From NCBI RefSeq assembly GCF_028453695.1, contig NC_135781.1, positions 10,415,640 through 10,479,639 on the forward strand: a DNA stretch of 64,000 bases, written 5' to 3'. Each line of letters starts with the position of its first letter. Position 1 is the stretch's first letter. Source of the stretch: Augochlora pura (Eukaryota > Arthropoda > Insecta > Hymenoptera > Halictidae). The translations under genes and the position numbers were made by a program. This document shows, in pieces, positions 52,501-61,500 of this stretch. The notes under the pieces were generated by a model that worked only from the letters and a program-made list of their open reading frames with translations, did no database searches and had not been told where the DNA came from.

Positions 52501-55500
52501 GCTTTCAATGATCGCAGGAGACGAATGCAGGCTCATTTTGATTCATACGTAAAGTTTGTGTTGGAAACTGGGGTCCTATAACTCGTGGGTCAAAATGACG
52601 CTGCATCCGGCGTACGTGGATTAATTTTAAAATTGTGATAAACTGTTTTGGTTCTTGAACTCGGTGATTGCAGATACTGTAGTGATGCTTTTAGATGATA
52701 GTTACAGAGAGTTACCAATAATCCTTGGTGTAATCGAGATAGAGAGATTCTGTCAGAAGCTTCAGTTAATACTGCTTAATTTTGTACGTGCTTTGAGTGC
52801 ACGTGTACTAAATGTCCTGTCGATATCGCAACTTAGTTTCAATTTTGGCTGTGTAATTTATTTATTGATTACAGTAACAAAGTAACGAGGCTCCTGCATT
52901 TCTTTCATTTTACATTAATTTGTATTTCTCCATTCTATATATAGATGTACAGAATGGAAAAATTAAATATTTTAAGTTTACAGTGACTAGAATTTATATG
53001 GAAGGCAAATTTTTCTGTTACTCGCAGTCAGAAGCGTTAACACGACTGTAAATAATCTGGGCAAGAGGTCTTTTGGGTCAAAAGTTACGTTTGGTGCATA
53101 TGCACCTGATGTGAACCCAACGATGCACGTGCACCTGTACTTAACGAGCACTTGTACGATGAGACACGTGCATATGCATCTGACGAAGCCTCGTATATAA
53201 AATCTTTCTCCGTCCTTCAATTGCACCATGAGTTCAAGGATTACTCAATAACTATCCGAATCTCATTCGATTTTTTAATACAACCGAATAAACTTATGTC
53301 ACCTTTTGTATGAATAAACATCATAAATCGTTTCTCTTAATCAATAATGAGACAGGTAAGATTAATTCACTTAGGCATTTTTCGTGACTCTGGTAAATGT
53401 ACTGCAAAGGGATAACCCTTTCGCAACTTACGATGCCGCGCATGATCTCGTGCAGTGGACCATCGGCCACAGATTCGCCGGGCCGTCAATAGAGTTTAAA
53501 AGACGTGGCTACCGTTTGATAATGATCAGCTTAATAACGATCGTCCGAGATTCCATCTTGACTCGTTTCCATTCCACGCGAATTAACAAGAAGGGGGGAA
53601 TATGTGCCGGTGTCACCACGGAAATTTCACGTGATCCTCCGGGTTATCCTGACCGACGTCTGCGCCGCAATTACCGGTACTTTATGAATCAAACACACGC
53701 GCGCGCACGGCCGACCGTATGCGATTACCCGTAATTGAGCCAATTCTTACGGGGGTGGGTGTATTTGCGGCCAATGGTATCTGCACCGAGGCTTCGTTCG
53801 GGGAACCGTGCCGCTTAACTTTTTCATTTGAGAACAAGCCGGTTTCCATCCACCATACCTGCCTCAACGAATTAACATTCCGGCCTGTCCATTAACGCTT
53901 CGCACATCGGAGACCTGCCGTGAGCTTCAATCTTTTTACCACATTGAACATGATTCAATTGGTCTAACAATCCAACAGAACAATCGAATAACTTCTAGCA
54001 AATAATCTTTCAGGCACTTTCGTTTTTACTCGTTGCGTCTTGAAGTGACTTGCATTTGTTGTCGAATTAATTCGCTTGCTGTCGATATTATTATTATTGC
54101 TGTAATATTATCGGAAAGTTAGTTGACATTTTCTACACCGTAACGCAAAGAGCAGTTTTATCTTCATTTTCGTTCTACCCTGGCACGTTCAACTCACTGG
54201 TGGTGGAACCAATTTCCACGAGAATCCTAGAGAATTCAAACAATTCGTTAAATGGAACAGACATAGATAAGATAAGGCTTTCATTTACCTTTCTTGCTGT
54301 AGAATACATCGCTATAAAACTTGCTTCATTTAATGCATAATTGGAAAGATAAATACGTCGATCATGAATGAGTCTGTTGCTTGTGAAATATATTGAGAAT
54401 CTGGAATGACTTATTTCCAATTCCATGTTTCCGTTCCGAATGCATGAAATCCGCATAGTATCGATTCACGTTTCCAACCCCTAAATTCCAAGGGAACCTA
54501 AGATCGTATTTGCATTCTAAAGCTTGTTCCTGAAAAAGACTTTCGAAAGACAGTTGAGCTGTAACCAGTGGCTAAATCAGTATGTCGCTTGAAGCTCGTT
54601 CATTGAACGTTGACACCGGAAATCGCGGTGAGACGCTCGAGGACGTAACTCACAACAGGTAGGCGCCGGAAATAGTCCCATTTCCTTATCGAAGGAGTTG
54701 TATCCTATCTCTCTCTCTCTCTCTCTGTTCTGAGTAAAAGACCGAAACACCTCGTTCAGGCATAATTTCCGCTTGTTTCGGCAGCGATGCCCTGGCGACG
54801 ACGTTCAGCGCCCTGTACGGAAAGCTGCTGGTCGTCATGGGAATCGCTTTTCCCATGGCGGAAGTAATATCCACCTACATCCCGCCGTCGTTCTACGAGG
54901 GATTCTACCTGTACCTGTACTTCGGCAGCATGATCTTCCTCGTGTACACGTACGTCACGCTGCTACGAGACAGCAAACCGAAAACAAGTAAGTTGATGAC
55001 AATTTTTTATACACATTGATCCCTCTGTTTTTGTCTTCGCCGGTTGTTACTTGCCAAGGATTTAATTTTTTATTGCATATATCTGTATCGATTCACATTA
55101 TACAATTAACAATATAAATTTAGATAAAGTCATTCCAACGGGAAATTTAATGGTTGAATAACCGTAGTAAAATTCACAACAATTCTATCTTTTATCGAAC
55201 CAAAATTAAAAATGTATGTCAGCATCCTTGAGAAAGTACCGAAAAATGTGTCGAGTATCCGGCTTCGTCCATCAACACCCTCATCGAATTTCACTTCACG
55301 ATTACCAAACCGAACGACCCGAAATGAAAACCTCACGCCAACATTGCAGAACTTTCCACGACAACCCATTAACGTCGTCTTAGAGTTATAATCCTCCACG
55401 GAATACTGACTTCGATTAGCATTGCGTAAATTTGAAATCCTACTCGACACGTATAAGCCAAATTCTTGCACGGTACATCGTGCCGAAAGAATCGCTCTGT

Positions 55501-58500
55501 GGAAATCAGCTTGGCACAGAGTCCCGAAAGCTCCCTAGCTTTTCGATCCACTTTCGGCAACGACGGGCGGAGCCCCGATAAAGTCGCATTAATCTTAACC
55601 GACCGATTACCATAAATTTGCATAAGAAGAGAAGCGAAAGGACGTGTGCGATCTGGACTCGTCGAGATCGTCGAGCGGCGCTGGCGGCGATAGCGACGCG
55701 GCCGACGTCGCCTGTCCTCATATCACTGCCGTTAGGCCAGCGCAACATTATGGCAGCTTCTACCTGAGAATGGGAGCCGTGGCCTTCGGGATTGGCTCGA
55801 TGATCTACTCCGGCCTCGAGTTTGGACAGTACTTTGAGCTCGAGCAGAACACCAAGTGCCACAACATCATGCTGGCTCTGACGCCCGCGACCAGGATGGC
55901 GTTCATCTTTATCCAGATGTACTTTATATTTCTGAACAACGAGGTGAGACGATAGATTCTACGAGTAGAACTTCGACTGTTTCGTTTCCAATGATTCTTT
56001 GGTTACTGGGATCTGTCTAAAGAGTTGTGAAGGGTAGAAGCTTCTGAAAAATGGTGGTAGTAACCCTCGCGTTAAGGACTCTCTTCATAATGGCTTAAAA
56101 AAGAATTAAGGGGCAAAGGTTCCACTAAATTTTTTTATGAGAATGAGTATAATTTCGAATTGCTAGTTAAACTGGTGGAATTTTATTTTAATATGCTTGT
56201 ATTGATTTTTTGGTGGATGAGAACATTTGAGAAGAGGGGCAGGAATAACTTTTACGTTAGGGATACTTTCTATACAAATTTTAAAAAGATGATATGACAA
56301 CTGTTCTGTTAAGAATTGTTACAAAATTTTAAAAAACGAGTCGTCAGATTTTATTTTGGATTATTTATCGCAACGAAAATGAAAAAATTTAAGGAAGTAA
56401 TGGCTTTTAATGGAACATGGTATACCTACTACGAATAGTAGATAAATTCTTTGATGTGCAATTTTGATACTGCACTTCAGATGACCACTTGGCAATGAAG
56501 AGGCACTTCCGTTATTAAATCAGTATTATTGAACATGAAAAACCAATTTTGTAATTTATGGACCCCTTTGATGTACCGTAATTTCCCAAATAACTGCAAG
56601 AGTGGCAATGTCGAAGGGTGCTTCAACCCCTAGTTTGACTGTCCAAAAGCCATAATAAATACTTGCCACTTACGTTTGTGCAATCCACTTATTTAATGTT
56701 TGTGACACTACTCTACGAATCTATATATAATGCTCTACCATAGTAGAGGGGTATTTGAATACCGAAGCTTGTAAACTAAATAGCATTAAACGATATTGCT
56801 CTATAAGTGCCTGCAAAATGCTACTTCAATACTAAAAGGGTAATTTAATAACAACTTTCGTAATTTGAACACAAGCATCTGGTAGTTTTCTCACCTGTTT
56901 TAAATATTACTAATACTAATAAATAATAATACTCTCGTGATTCAAATAGAAACTAACGACATTGCTTTATAAACCCTTCAAAAGTTTTTCTTTCAAATAG
57001 TAAAAGGTTTATTGACTAGAAATTTTTCTAATTTAAAGAACTTTTTAGAAAATTTTTAGAACTTTCTTTATCGATAATAGAAGAATGCAATTTTTGTATT
57101 TTTTTATGCTCTTTATCTTTTAATAACAAAACTTAATGCCCATTACATAACAATTTGAAACGGTTATTGTTAGAACCTTTTCAACCCCTGGTTTCGTCGA
57201 CTGGGTCAATTCAGGGAGGGGGATCGTGAGAACCGCGAAGATGATCGATAATCGCGAGAGGTCTGTTTCATTTTCGTAGAAAACATCGAGTTCTCTCGGT
57301 TCACAGTGCAATTTTTCGCCGAGCGACTGCGCGAGGACTCCCTCGAAATCGCGAAGGGGAGCCACTCGTCTTCCAGTAGGTGAAGGGTCTAAAAATAACG
57401 AGAAAGAGACAGAGAGGGAAAAAGTGAGTTCGTCGATGTTGTAGAAATCGGTTCGCGTAACGCGTGGCCTAACGAAAGAGCGAAAGCGTTGATGCAAACC
57501 GAGAGAAAAGAGCCTTTCCGCCGAGAGGTTAATGAAGCGGAAGGGTGAACAACCCTGAAACTAATGCTGGAACGCGAGCAGAGTCCGGTGCTTTACTTCC
57601 CAGCCGCTTTGCTCTTTTCCTTTGCCCGGACAGATGAATATCTCGCGCCATCCTCGACCGCTTTTGATTAAAACTTCTCGAGGGCCTCTTCGATCGAGGA
57701 CGCCGATCGTTCAACGTTTAACGACCCGACCCGACCCGACGTTTCGCGGCCAACAGACTCATGAGAGAATCGAATTATTCCTCTGCTGCGCTAGCTACTG
57801 GTCCCAGAGTGCACTGAGAACTTTGTCCCTTGGTCCGTGGCAAACACTGGCTGTCGTTTGGAAGAACTAGTCCAGACGGCGAAGACTATCAATAGTTTCA
57901 ATCGCAAAGGTTTCCATTCTTTCTTATCCGGGATCTTTAATTCGTTCGAGACCTCTTTTGATCTTCGGAGACTGAATTGTAGGTTCATTGACTTTTTTCT
58001 ATATCTTTTTATCGTTCGATAGGTATAAAATAATGCAGACTATTTCTAAATTTATATCTACATATCGGTTCCTTGGGATTATTAATTTATAGAATTATTC
58101 ATACTTTATCGACTGTCTTAAAAATTGCACTGCATCAAAGGTAGATTGAAAACATTCTTAAATTGTTTTAAATGGAATCATAAATGCATAAAATCTATAG
58201 TCCATTGACAGTCGGTTTCTGTACTATTCAAATGTGACAGTCACAAAAATTCCTGCAAAATGCAAAGCATTATAAAAATTGATGTACTTATTTATTTTAT
58301 AAAGCATTGACCTTTTCTCGCTTGTTTTCCAAGTAGTAGGAAAAAGATCTAAAGACTTCCTGCTTTGTGACTTCAAAAGGGAACTTCAGTAGTCCGAGAA
58401 TCCCTCTTTGAAGTTCCCTGCGTTCACAGAGCAGGACGGTGACAATAATGGATCTTAAAAGACAATTTCCTTTGACAGCAAATGAAAGTTTATCGTCATC

Positions 58501-60433
58501 GGGTGATCGCGCGTTTCGGACTGATGCACATGATCGGCACGAATCTGTCCGTCTGGCTGAATGTCTTAGTCCAGGAAACAAAACACGAGATACTGACGTT
58601 TTACAACCCGGAGAACGGCTCGTTGAGAATCTCCCACAGATTAGGTACGGTTCGTAACGCCCACGCAGACTGCGGCTAAAGTTCGGCATGATTAGTTGAT
58701 TCTTAGAATTATTGCATCCGGCCCTTGGACAGAACTCTTAACAAACGTTTTTCTGATTAGAAGTCGTCATTGTCTATATTCAATTGACAATAAATTGTTG
58801 GTACGCCGTTGGCGGAGATCTTAGTTTGCATGTTTAACGAGAGTCAACTGATAAAGTTACGAATGGTACTTCAAATTTCAAAAGCTATTGCATGTAATTT
58901 TCTGGATTCCACTAACAGTAAATTGTTTGTGTGTCGTTAGCAAAAATTGTACTTTCGGCTTTTTACTGAAAATCAAATCTAATTAGGTGGGAAAGGTAAT
59001 CTCCATTTTGGCGGTCACGTGTACTATCACCACGGCGGTCAGGTGAGAATCCCAAGGGGACTGAAGGGACCCCATCACATGTTCGAGTGCAGAAGAACCA
59101 ACATAATGGGGTCGTTGGTCCAAGATGCCAGCCCGTTCCTCTTTCCCTGCACGATCGAATACAGCCTAATCTGCGCTGCCATTCTATATGTGATGTGGAA
59201 GAACATTTCCAAGGCAGCGTTCACGCAACCAATGGTGCCGCCAGGGTCTAGGCATCATGCGCACGCTTATAGGTAATTTCTACTGCCCTAATTGACCCCA
59301 CCAAATATTCCGATTGTTCTTAACACTATTCCAAATTTCTTTATCTTCACTTCTTTGGTCACAAAATGCTTATTACTTTGAATACTTGGACTAGATTGGT
59401 GTCTTATTCTTAAAGCTATTTTACTTACTCCTTCTGCATGACTTTATTCGCGTTAGTTACAGAAGTTTATTTTCATTAAGAGTAGAAAATGCAAATGTTT
59501 CGTTTCTATTTTTGAGAGCTTATAATTTTAATCTTGATGGTTCGTTGCGTTTTTGTTTCTACTTTGATTGGAAATCTTCCAGTTATTGTTCTCCATTAAC
59601 TTATATTGTTGCATGTGTGCTACTGATACCAGGATTCTAAACACTTTCTCCAAGTTCATCAAACACCAAAAACCGTTTCCAGAAGCTACCAACAATTTCT
59701 CGAAACTAACACTGTCTATCTCCTCAGGAGATCGCCACATCACTACAGCGTGGACTGCGCCAGGGCGCACAAGGGTCTCTTCGTGGGCATCTTGATCCTG
59801 GTGTTAACAATCATCTCCCTGATTCTGTTCTTCGTGCTAATCTCCCGGCCAGAATTAGTGGGATTCGCTGTGACCGAAGTGAACATCTGCGAGCTGACGT
59901 TGTACGGGATGTCGACGATGGCGACGTTGATAGGGATGTTCCAGATGCGAAAGTTGCGGTACGACGGCAGCAGGAATCTAGAACTGGACAACATCCTCCT
60001 GGTCGCGGCTCAAACAGGCATGTTCATCTACTCCACGTTCACGATCATTGGCGCGCAGTTCACGTTGGCCAAGCACACGGTGTTAGTATTGGTGACAGCT
60101 TTGGCTAGTGTTCTGCAGACTACGTTCCAGACAATCTTCATTCTGGACGCCTCAAGACGATCGGTAGCAACCGCGAAGCAGATCCGGAAGAAGCCTGGTA
60201 GAGAGATCGTGACGTTCTTGTTGGTGACCAATTTGGCCATGTGGGCGATCAACACACTGGAGAAGTCGCGCGCAGAATCGCATCCCGTGCAGCTGCATTT
60301 CTACGGTCTGTGGGCCTGGACGATCATCACGCACGTGTCCATGCCGCTGGCGATCTTCTATAGGTTCCACAGTACCGTATGCCTCTGCGAGGTCTGGAAA
60401 CGGGCGTACAAGGTCAAGCCGACCTACATGTGA
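28816..60433 (+). CDS. Otop: Otopetrin proton channel, multi-promoter gene
   Basis: Otopetrin-family acid-activated proton channel. Shared exons: 51380-51610, 54785-54987, 55630-55943 (start possibly 55627), 58479-58644, 58987-59272 and 59728-60433. N-terminal choices: 28816-28919; or 33938-34024 plus 35232-35509; perhaps an exon at about 42.9-43.1 kb. All of them end in phase 2. The 33938 form totals 2271 nt, 756 aa: about 205 cytoplasmic residues, then 12 membrane segments. Diagnostic stretches include LLVVMGIAFPMAEVISTYIP, FGIGSMIYSGLEFGQYFE, RFGLMHMIGTNLSVWL, FECRRTNIMGSLVQDASPFL, EYSLICAAILYVMW, LRYDGSRNLELDNILLVAAQ, TTFQTIFILDASRR and GLWAWTIITHVSMPLAIFYR. It ends KPTYM-TGA, followed by an in-frame 36-codon extension. 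Insect paralogues include Drosophila OtopLa/b/c, of which OtopLa serves acid taste; which one this matches is not decided here. Regulation by alternative promoters is inferred from exon phases. Confidence 0.95.
28851..29312. repeat. 231-bp tandem duplication of exon A region
   Basis: GCCGGTGGATGAAAGTGAAA at 28851 recurs exactly at 29082 (24 identical bases in all). Weaker but ordered similarity follows (GAAAATCGGGCGA... ACTGCATTT in copy 2 against GAAAAATCGCGCGA... ACAGCATTT in copy 1). Offset is 231 bp. Copy 1 holds the coding exon; copy 2 opens a 30-codon frame from ATG 29080 to TAA with the same PVDESEN core but no aligned donor. Confidence 0.7.
30205..30690. repeat. Degenerate tandem repeat, about 80-170 bp spacing
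   Basis: The word (t)tcctttttc(g/a)ag(t)ta/c recurs near 30212, 30290, 30462, 30565 and 30668. The first two copies also share TTACATGA(T/C)TAG and (C)ATAATTTAT further along. Confidence 0.4.
32047..32098. repeat. (CT)n microsatellite
   Basis: About 25 CT units with a single CG interruption, in an otopetrin intron. Confidence 0.95.
33660..33937 (+). promoter_or_regulatory. Otopetrin promoter/5' UTR region B
   Basis: GA-rich leader with several GAGAGAG blocks. No ATG occurs between about 33,541 and the predicted start at 33938, unlike regions A and C, which carry upstream ATGs. Confidence 0.4.
33938..34024 (+). CDS. Otop: Otopetrin alternative first coding exon B
   Basis: 29 codons, MGESSPDLSLRLRRGSSDSR and then DSYYMDFAQ, ending phase 0 at donor gtacaa. 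An in-frame TAG at 33926 precedes the ATG. The next exon, 35232, begins phase 0 with GIDSDIEEV. Confidence 0.75.
34025..35231 (+). other. Otopetrin intron B1
   Basis: Most of it (34,380-34,860) is a three-copy degenerate repeat; nothing coding is seen. Confidence 0.6.
34385..34860. repeat. Three-copy degenerate tandem repeat
   Basis: Copies are anchored by CTTTAACTAACTTCTTG (34426), CTTTAATTAACTTCTTC (34559) and CTTTAATTAAGTACTTC (about 34751). Each is preceded by a GAATTTATT-like word and followed by ACAT and then ATATGATTTTAA. Spacing is about 135 and 190 bp. Confidence 0.6.
35232..35509 (+). CDS. Otop: Otopetrin coding exon B2, acidic linker
   Basis: Acceptor tcgatttccag, 92 codons plus 2 nt, donor gtgagt. 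Strongly acidic (EELREEEEAAAMEAAL) cytoplasmic N-terminal segment. The minus strand is also open here through codon bias alone. Phase 2 at the end matches 51380. Confidence 0.85.
36967..37234. repeat. Segment flanked by a 15-bp direct repeat
   Basis: TGAAAAAAAGCTGCG occurs at 36967 and again at 37220. This could be a target-site duplication around a 238-bp insertion, but no poly(A) tail or family signature is evident. Confidence 0.3.
38826..39342 (-). CDS. Possible nested small membrane-protein gene
   Basis: On the minus strand, an exon 38970-38826 has a strong acceptor (ccttttttgttacag) and donor (gtaaga). It encodes 48 codons including a hydrophobic stretch (VFSVASMSILVLW) and SDRSDLDHMTAM. 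A frame just upstream (39342-39067) carries FKNVSFVISGVISISFLLGI, a likely membrane segment. Joining them through donor gtataa near 39098 keeps phase (2 nt plus 1 nt), but a stronger-looking donor gtgtga near 39050 lies behind stop codons. Downstream, either an exon starting cgacag after ttattccag near 38590 or a frame starting KPIIPATAQ could finish the protein. A CpG-rich island at 39.2-39.7 kb would suit as its promoter. I do not recognise the family. Confidence 0.35.
41085..41126. repeat. (GA)n microsatellite
   Basis: Interrupted (GA)n. It generates the long minus-strand frame at 40815-41426, which I do not call. Confidence 0.85.
41565..41637. repeat. 33-bp tandem duplication beside the retroelement remnant
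   Basis: TTGCGTGTCAATTTGGGAGT and TTGCGTGTCAATCTGGAAGG begin two adjacent units of about 33 bp, each ending in ACAAG(C/T)TGC(G/A)TTG; a third unit begins TTGCGTA. It lies just past the 3' end of the remnant. Confidence 0.65.
41727..42150 (-). mobile_element. Non-LTR retrotransposon 3' remnant
   Basis: The minus strand encodes INRIRIGHSKLTHSFLI, then PPLCDICNSQITIKQILLNC. This is the pattern found after the RNase H domain of Jockey-type non-LTR elements (R.RIGHT.LTH...PP.C..C...T..HIL..C). The usual histidine of the zinc-binding motif is replaced by Q. Only the last ~100 codons are open; a broken stretch upstream (HWNNEWK-like) is in another frame, so the copy is truncated and frameshifted. 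Confidence 0.7.
42700..43109 (+). promoter_or_regulatory. Possible third otopetrin promoter and first exon C
   Basis: CpG-rich block with GA-rich words. It has a short upstream frame at 42890-42922 (10 codons) and an ATG at 42948 that reaches donor gtgagt (42959) in phase 2. Further on, ATG 43084 opens 8 codons plus 2 nt (MLIKETSL ...) to donor gtacca at 43110, again phase 2. Either would fit the acceptor at 51380. Only splice phase and composition support this. Confidence 0.35.
43452..43508. repeat. (CT)n microsatellite
   Basis: Two long (CT)n blocks with a TTGG interruption, about 340 bp after the possible exon C. Confidence 0.95.
45197..45212. mobile_element. Isolated MITE-like terminus
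   Basis: TACAGGGTGTTCGACT resembles the right end of the foldback MITE at 2538-2788 (TACAGGGTGTTCC), but no matching inverted end was found nearby, so this may be a broken copy or chance. Confidence 0.25.
49565..49585 (+). repeat. Run of 21 G
   Basis: Uninterrupted poly-G inside an otopetrin intron, G-rich on the transcribed (+) sense. It could form G-quadruplexes; the length may also be affected by sequencing error. Confidence 0.9.
51380..51610 (+). CDS. Otop: Otopetrin shared exon 1, cytoplasmic linker
   Basis: Acceptor ctctggttgcag, then one base completing the upstream codon, 76 codons and two leftover bases (TG) at donor gtaagt. Pro/Ser/His-rich beginning (WPGLPAALPSPASPSAVIVS), ending FLDAAEDRKWKKLG before the membrane domain. 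It is the common acceptor for all proposed first exons. Confidence 0.85.
51640..52270. repeat. Four-copy degenerate tandem repeat
   Basis: Units are anchored by (GA)TCAGCTT(T)CGA at about 51748 and 51897, a CATCAGTCTCGA variant at 52069 and CACCAGCTCAAAT at 52194. Each is followed by CTGAT-rich sequence, ggcaatttagg-like words and a GGTACCCACGC / AGTACCTGCGC end. Units are about 125-172 bp. The array begins about 30 bp after the exon donor. Confidence 0.6.
53097..53182. promoter_or_regulatory. Cluster of eight E-boxes
   Basis: CANNTG hexamers at 53097 (CATATG), 53103 (CACCTG), 53126 (CACGTG), 53132 (CACCTG), 53149 (CACTTG), 53165 (CACGTG), 53171 (CATATG) and 53177 (CATCTG). Several abut directly. 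About 0.3 would be expected by chance in 86 bp at equal base use. Candidate bHLH-bound intronic enhancer. Confidence 0.55.
54785..54987 (+). CDS. Otop: Otopetrin exon, TM1-TM2
   Basis: Acceptor gcttgtttcggcag; donor gtaagt, phase 1. Encodes DALATTFSALYGKLL, the TM1 stretch with MGIAFPMAEVIS and TM2 (FYLYLYFGSMIFLVYTYV). Confidence 0.95.
54988..55629 (+). other. Otopetrin intron
   Basis: No coding signal. The 3' end is ambiguous by three bases (acceptor AG at 55625-55626 or 55628-55629), which adds or removes one residue. Confidence 0.7.
55630..55943 (+). CDS. Otop: Otopetrin exon, TM3-TM4
   Basis: Begins with a basic stretch (KRKDVCDLDSSRSS), then TM3 (YLRMGAVAFGIGSMIYSGLE) and TM4 (RMAFIFIQMYFIFLNNE). 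Donor gtgaga, phase 0. The start may be 55627. Confidence 0.92.
55944..58478 (+). other. Otopetrin intron
   Basis: AT-rich. A short (CGACC)n-like run lies near 57720-57740. No gene recognised. Confidence 0.6.
58479..58644 (+). CDS. Otop: Otopetrin exon, TM5
   Basis: Acceptor cctttgacag, phase 0 start QMKVYRHRVIARFGLMHMIG, donor gtacgg, phase 1. Carries the conserved TM5 and the luminal NPENGSLR loop. Confidence 0.95.
58645..58986 (+). other. Otopetrin intron
   Basis: 342 bp, nothing else seen. Confidence 0.8.
58987..59272 (+). CDS. Otop: Otopetrin exon, TM6
   Basis: GKGNLHFGGHVYYHHGGQV is a His/Gly-rich loop; then CRRTNIMGSLVQDASPFLFP and TM6 (IEYSLICAAILYVMWKNI). Acceptor aattag, donor gtaatt, phase 2. 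The histidines could contribute to pH sensing; this is inference. Confidence 0.93.
59273..59727 (+). other. Otopetrin intron
   Basis: 455 bp, acceptor ctatctcctcag; no other signal. Confidence 0.75.
59728..60433 (+). CDS. Otop: Otopetrin terminal exon, TM7-TM12
   Basis: Begins RSPHHYSVDCARAHKGLF and carries six membrane segments (LFVGILILVLTIISLILFF; CELTLYGMSTMATLIGMF; LLVAAQTGMFIYSTFTII; VLVLVTALASVLQTTF; VTFLLVTNLAMWAINTLEKS; FYGLWAWTIITHVSMPLAIF). It ends in CEVWKRAYKVKPTYM and TGA at 60431-60433. Confidence 0.96.
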
Positions 60434-60544
60434 CGCAAGGGGTCGCGCGACATCGTGTGCAACGCCGAGGCTCCTCAGAGACCGACCACCTTGCCGGCCA
60501 GGCTGGACGCTATTGTCGAGAACGACCCCGTTTACTTCATGTAA
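60434..60544 (+). other. In-frame extension after otopetrin TGA
   Basis: Directly after TGA the same frame stays open for 36 codons (starting RKGSRDIVCN, ending DAIVENDPVYFM) to TAA at 60542-60544. TGA followed by C is a known leaky context. The stretch is GC-rich like the coding exon, so chance openness is possible (roughly one in five). Confidence 0.4.
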
Positions 60545-60551
60545 GCGGAGG

Positions 60552-61500
60552 TGTCATCCGATCGATGAATCCACGGCTCGCCCAGGGTTCCAGGAGACGC
60601 CGCAATCCGGTTAAATACGTTGCGCGTGGTTTGGACGCTCTAGGAGAACAACTTTAGATACCGTTAGGGGATGGGAGTCAACCTCAGATGCCCCAGCTGC
60701 ATTGGAACTCGATCGTCATCGCTTAGGGGTGATTCTTAGATCTTCAATGTTTCAAAAGACATCCCGGAGTGTTTGAATGTGTCATAATCAAGCGTTAAGG
60801 GGTGAGAGCTACCCTGAGGTGCTCTAGGTAGATTTTCGTGATCGATGGACGATTCTTAGGTGGGCCAGGGTTTCAGGAGTCATTTTAGAATGTTTAAATG
60901 TATCATGCGTGTTTTAGACGCTTTATACGAGCAAATCTAGCTATTGTTAGGGGATGCTAGTCATCCCAAGTTGCACTAGCTCCTTTGAAACTTGATTCTT
61001 GTCATCGACGGACGATGTTCAAATAGTCCAGTGCCCCAGAAGATGTCTAAGATCGTTTAAATCTGACATACATGTTTTAGACGTTCTAGGAGAGGAACTC
61101 TAACTGCCCTTAAAGGGTAAGAGCCACCCTGACTGCTCTAGTTACTTTGGGACTTGCTCATCATCATCCGACGATGATCACTAGGTTGTCCAAGATTCAA
61201 AACGACATCTGAGATCGTTCGAAAACGTCACGTATGTTCAGATTCTCCTAGAACAGAGCTCTAGCTCCTGTTAAGGGACGAGAGCCTATACCGCGTTATT
61301 CTAGGCAGTTGGGATCAGGTGTTTTGTCAGGAATAGACGACCGTAAATTCGTCCAGGATTCCAGGAATAATCAGAAAGCGCTCAAAAGTGTCTCACACAT
61401 TTAGATACTTTTAGAGAGGAATTCGAACATCCTTTTAGAGGATGGCAGCCTCTCCTACGTTATTCTAGGTAGTTCGGAACTTGTTTTAAGGTGTTTTATC
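60552..61500 (+). repeat. 162-bp degenerate tandem array in 3' region
   Basis: Unit anchors (GTTAGGGGATGGGAG-like) lie at 60663, 60794, 60946, 61108, 61270 and 61432; the last three intervals are exactly 162 bp, the earlier ones 131 and 152. A partial unit precedes the first anchor. Recurrent words are TCTAGGTAGTT, CGACGAT, GTCCAGG.TTC.GGA and TTTTAGACG.TCTAG. It probably lies in the otopetrin 3' UTR. Confidence 0.8.

Larger units (their letters stand above)
51611..54784 (+). other. Otopetrin intron
   Basis: Besides the repeat array at its start and the E-box cluster at 53097-53182, no gene is seen. A short (CT)n at about 54709-54727 precedes the next exon. Confidence 0.6.
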
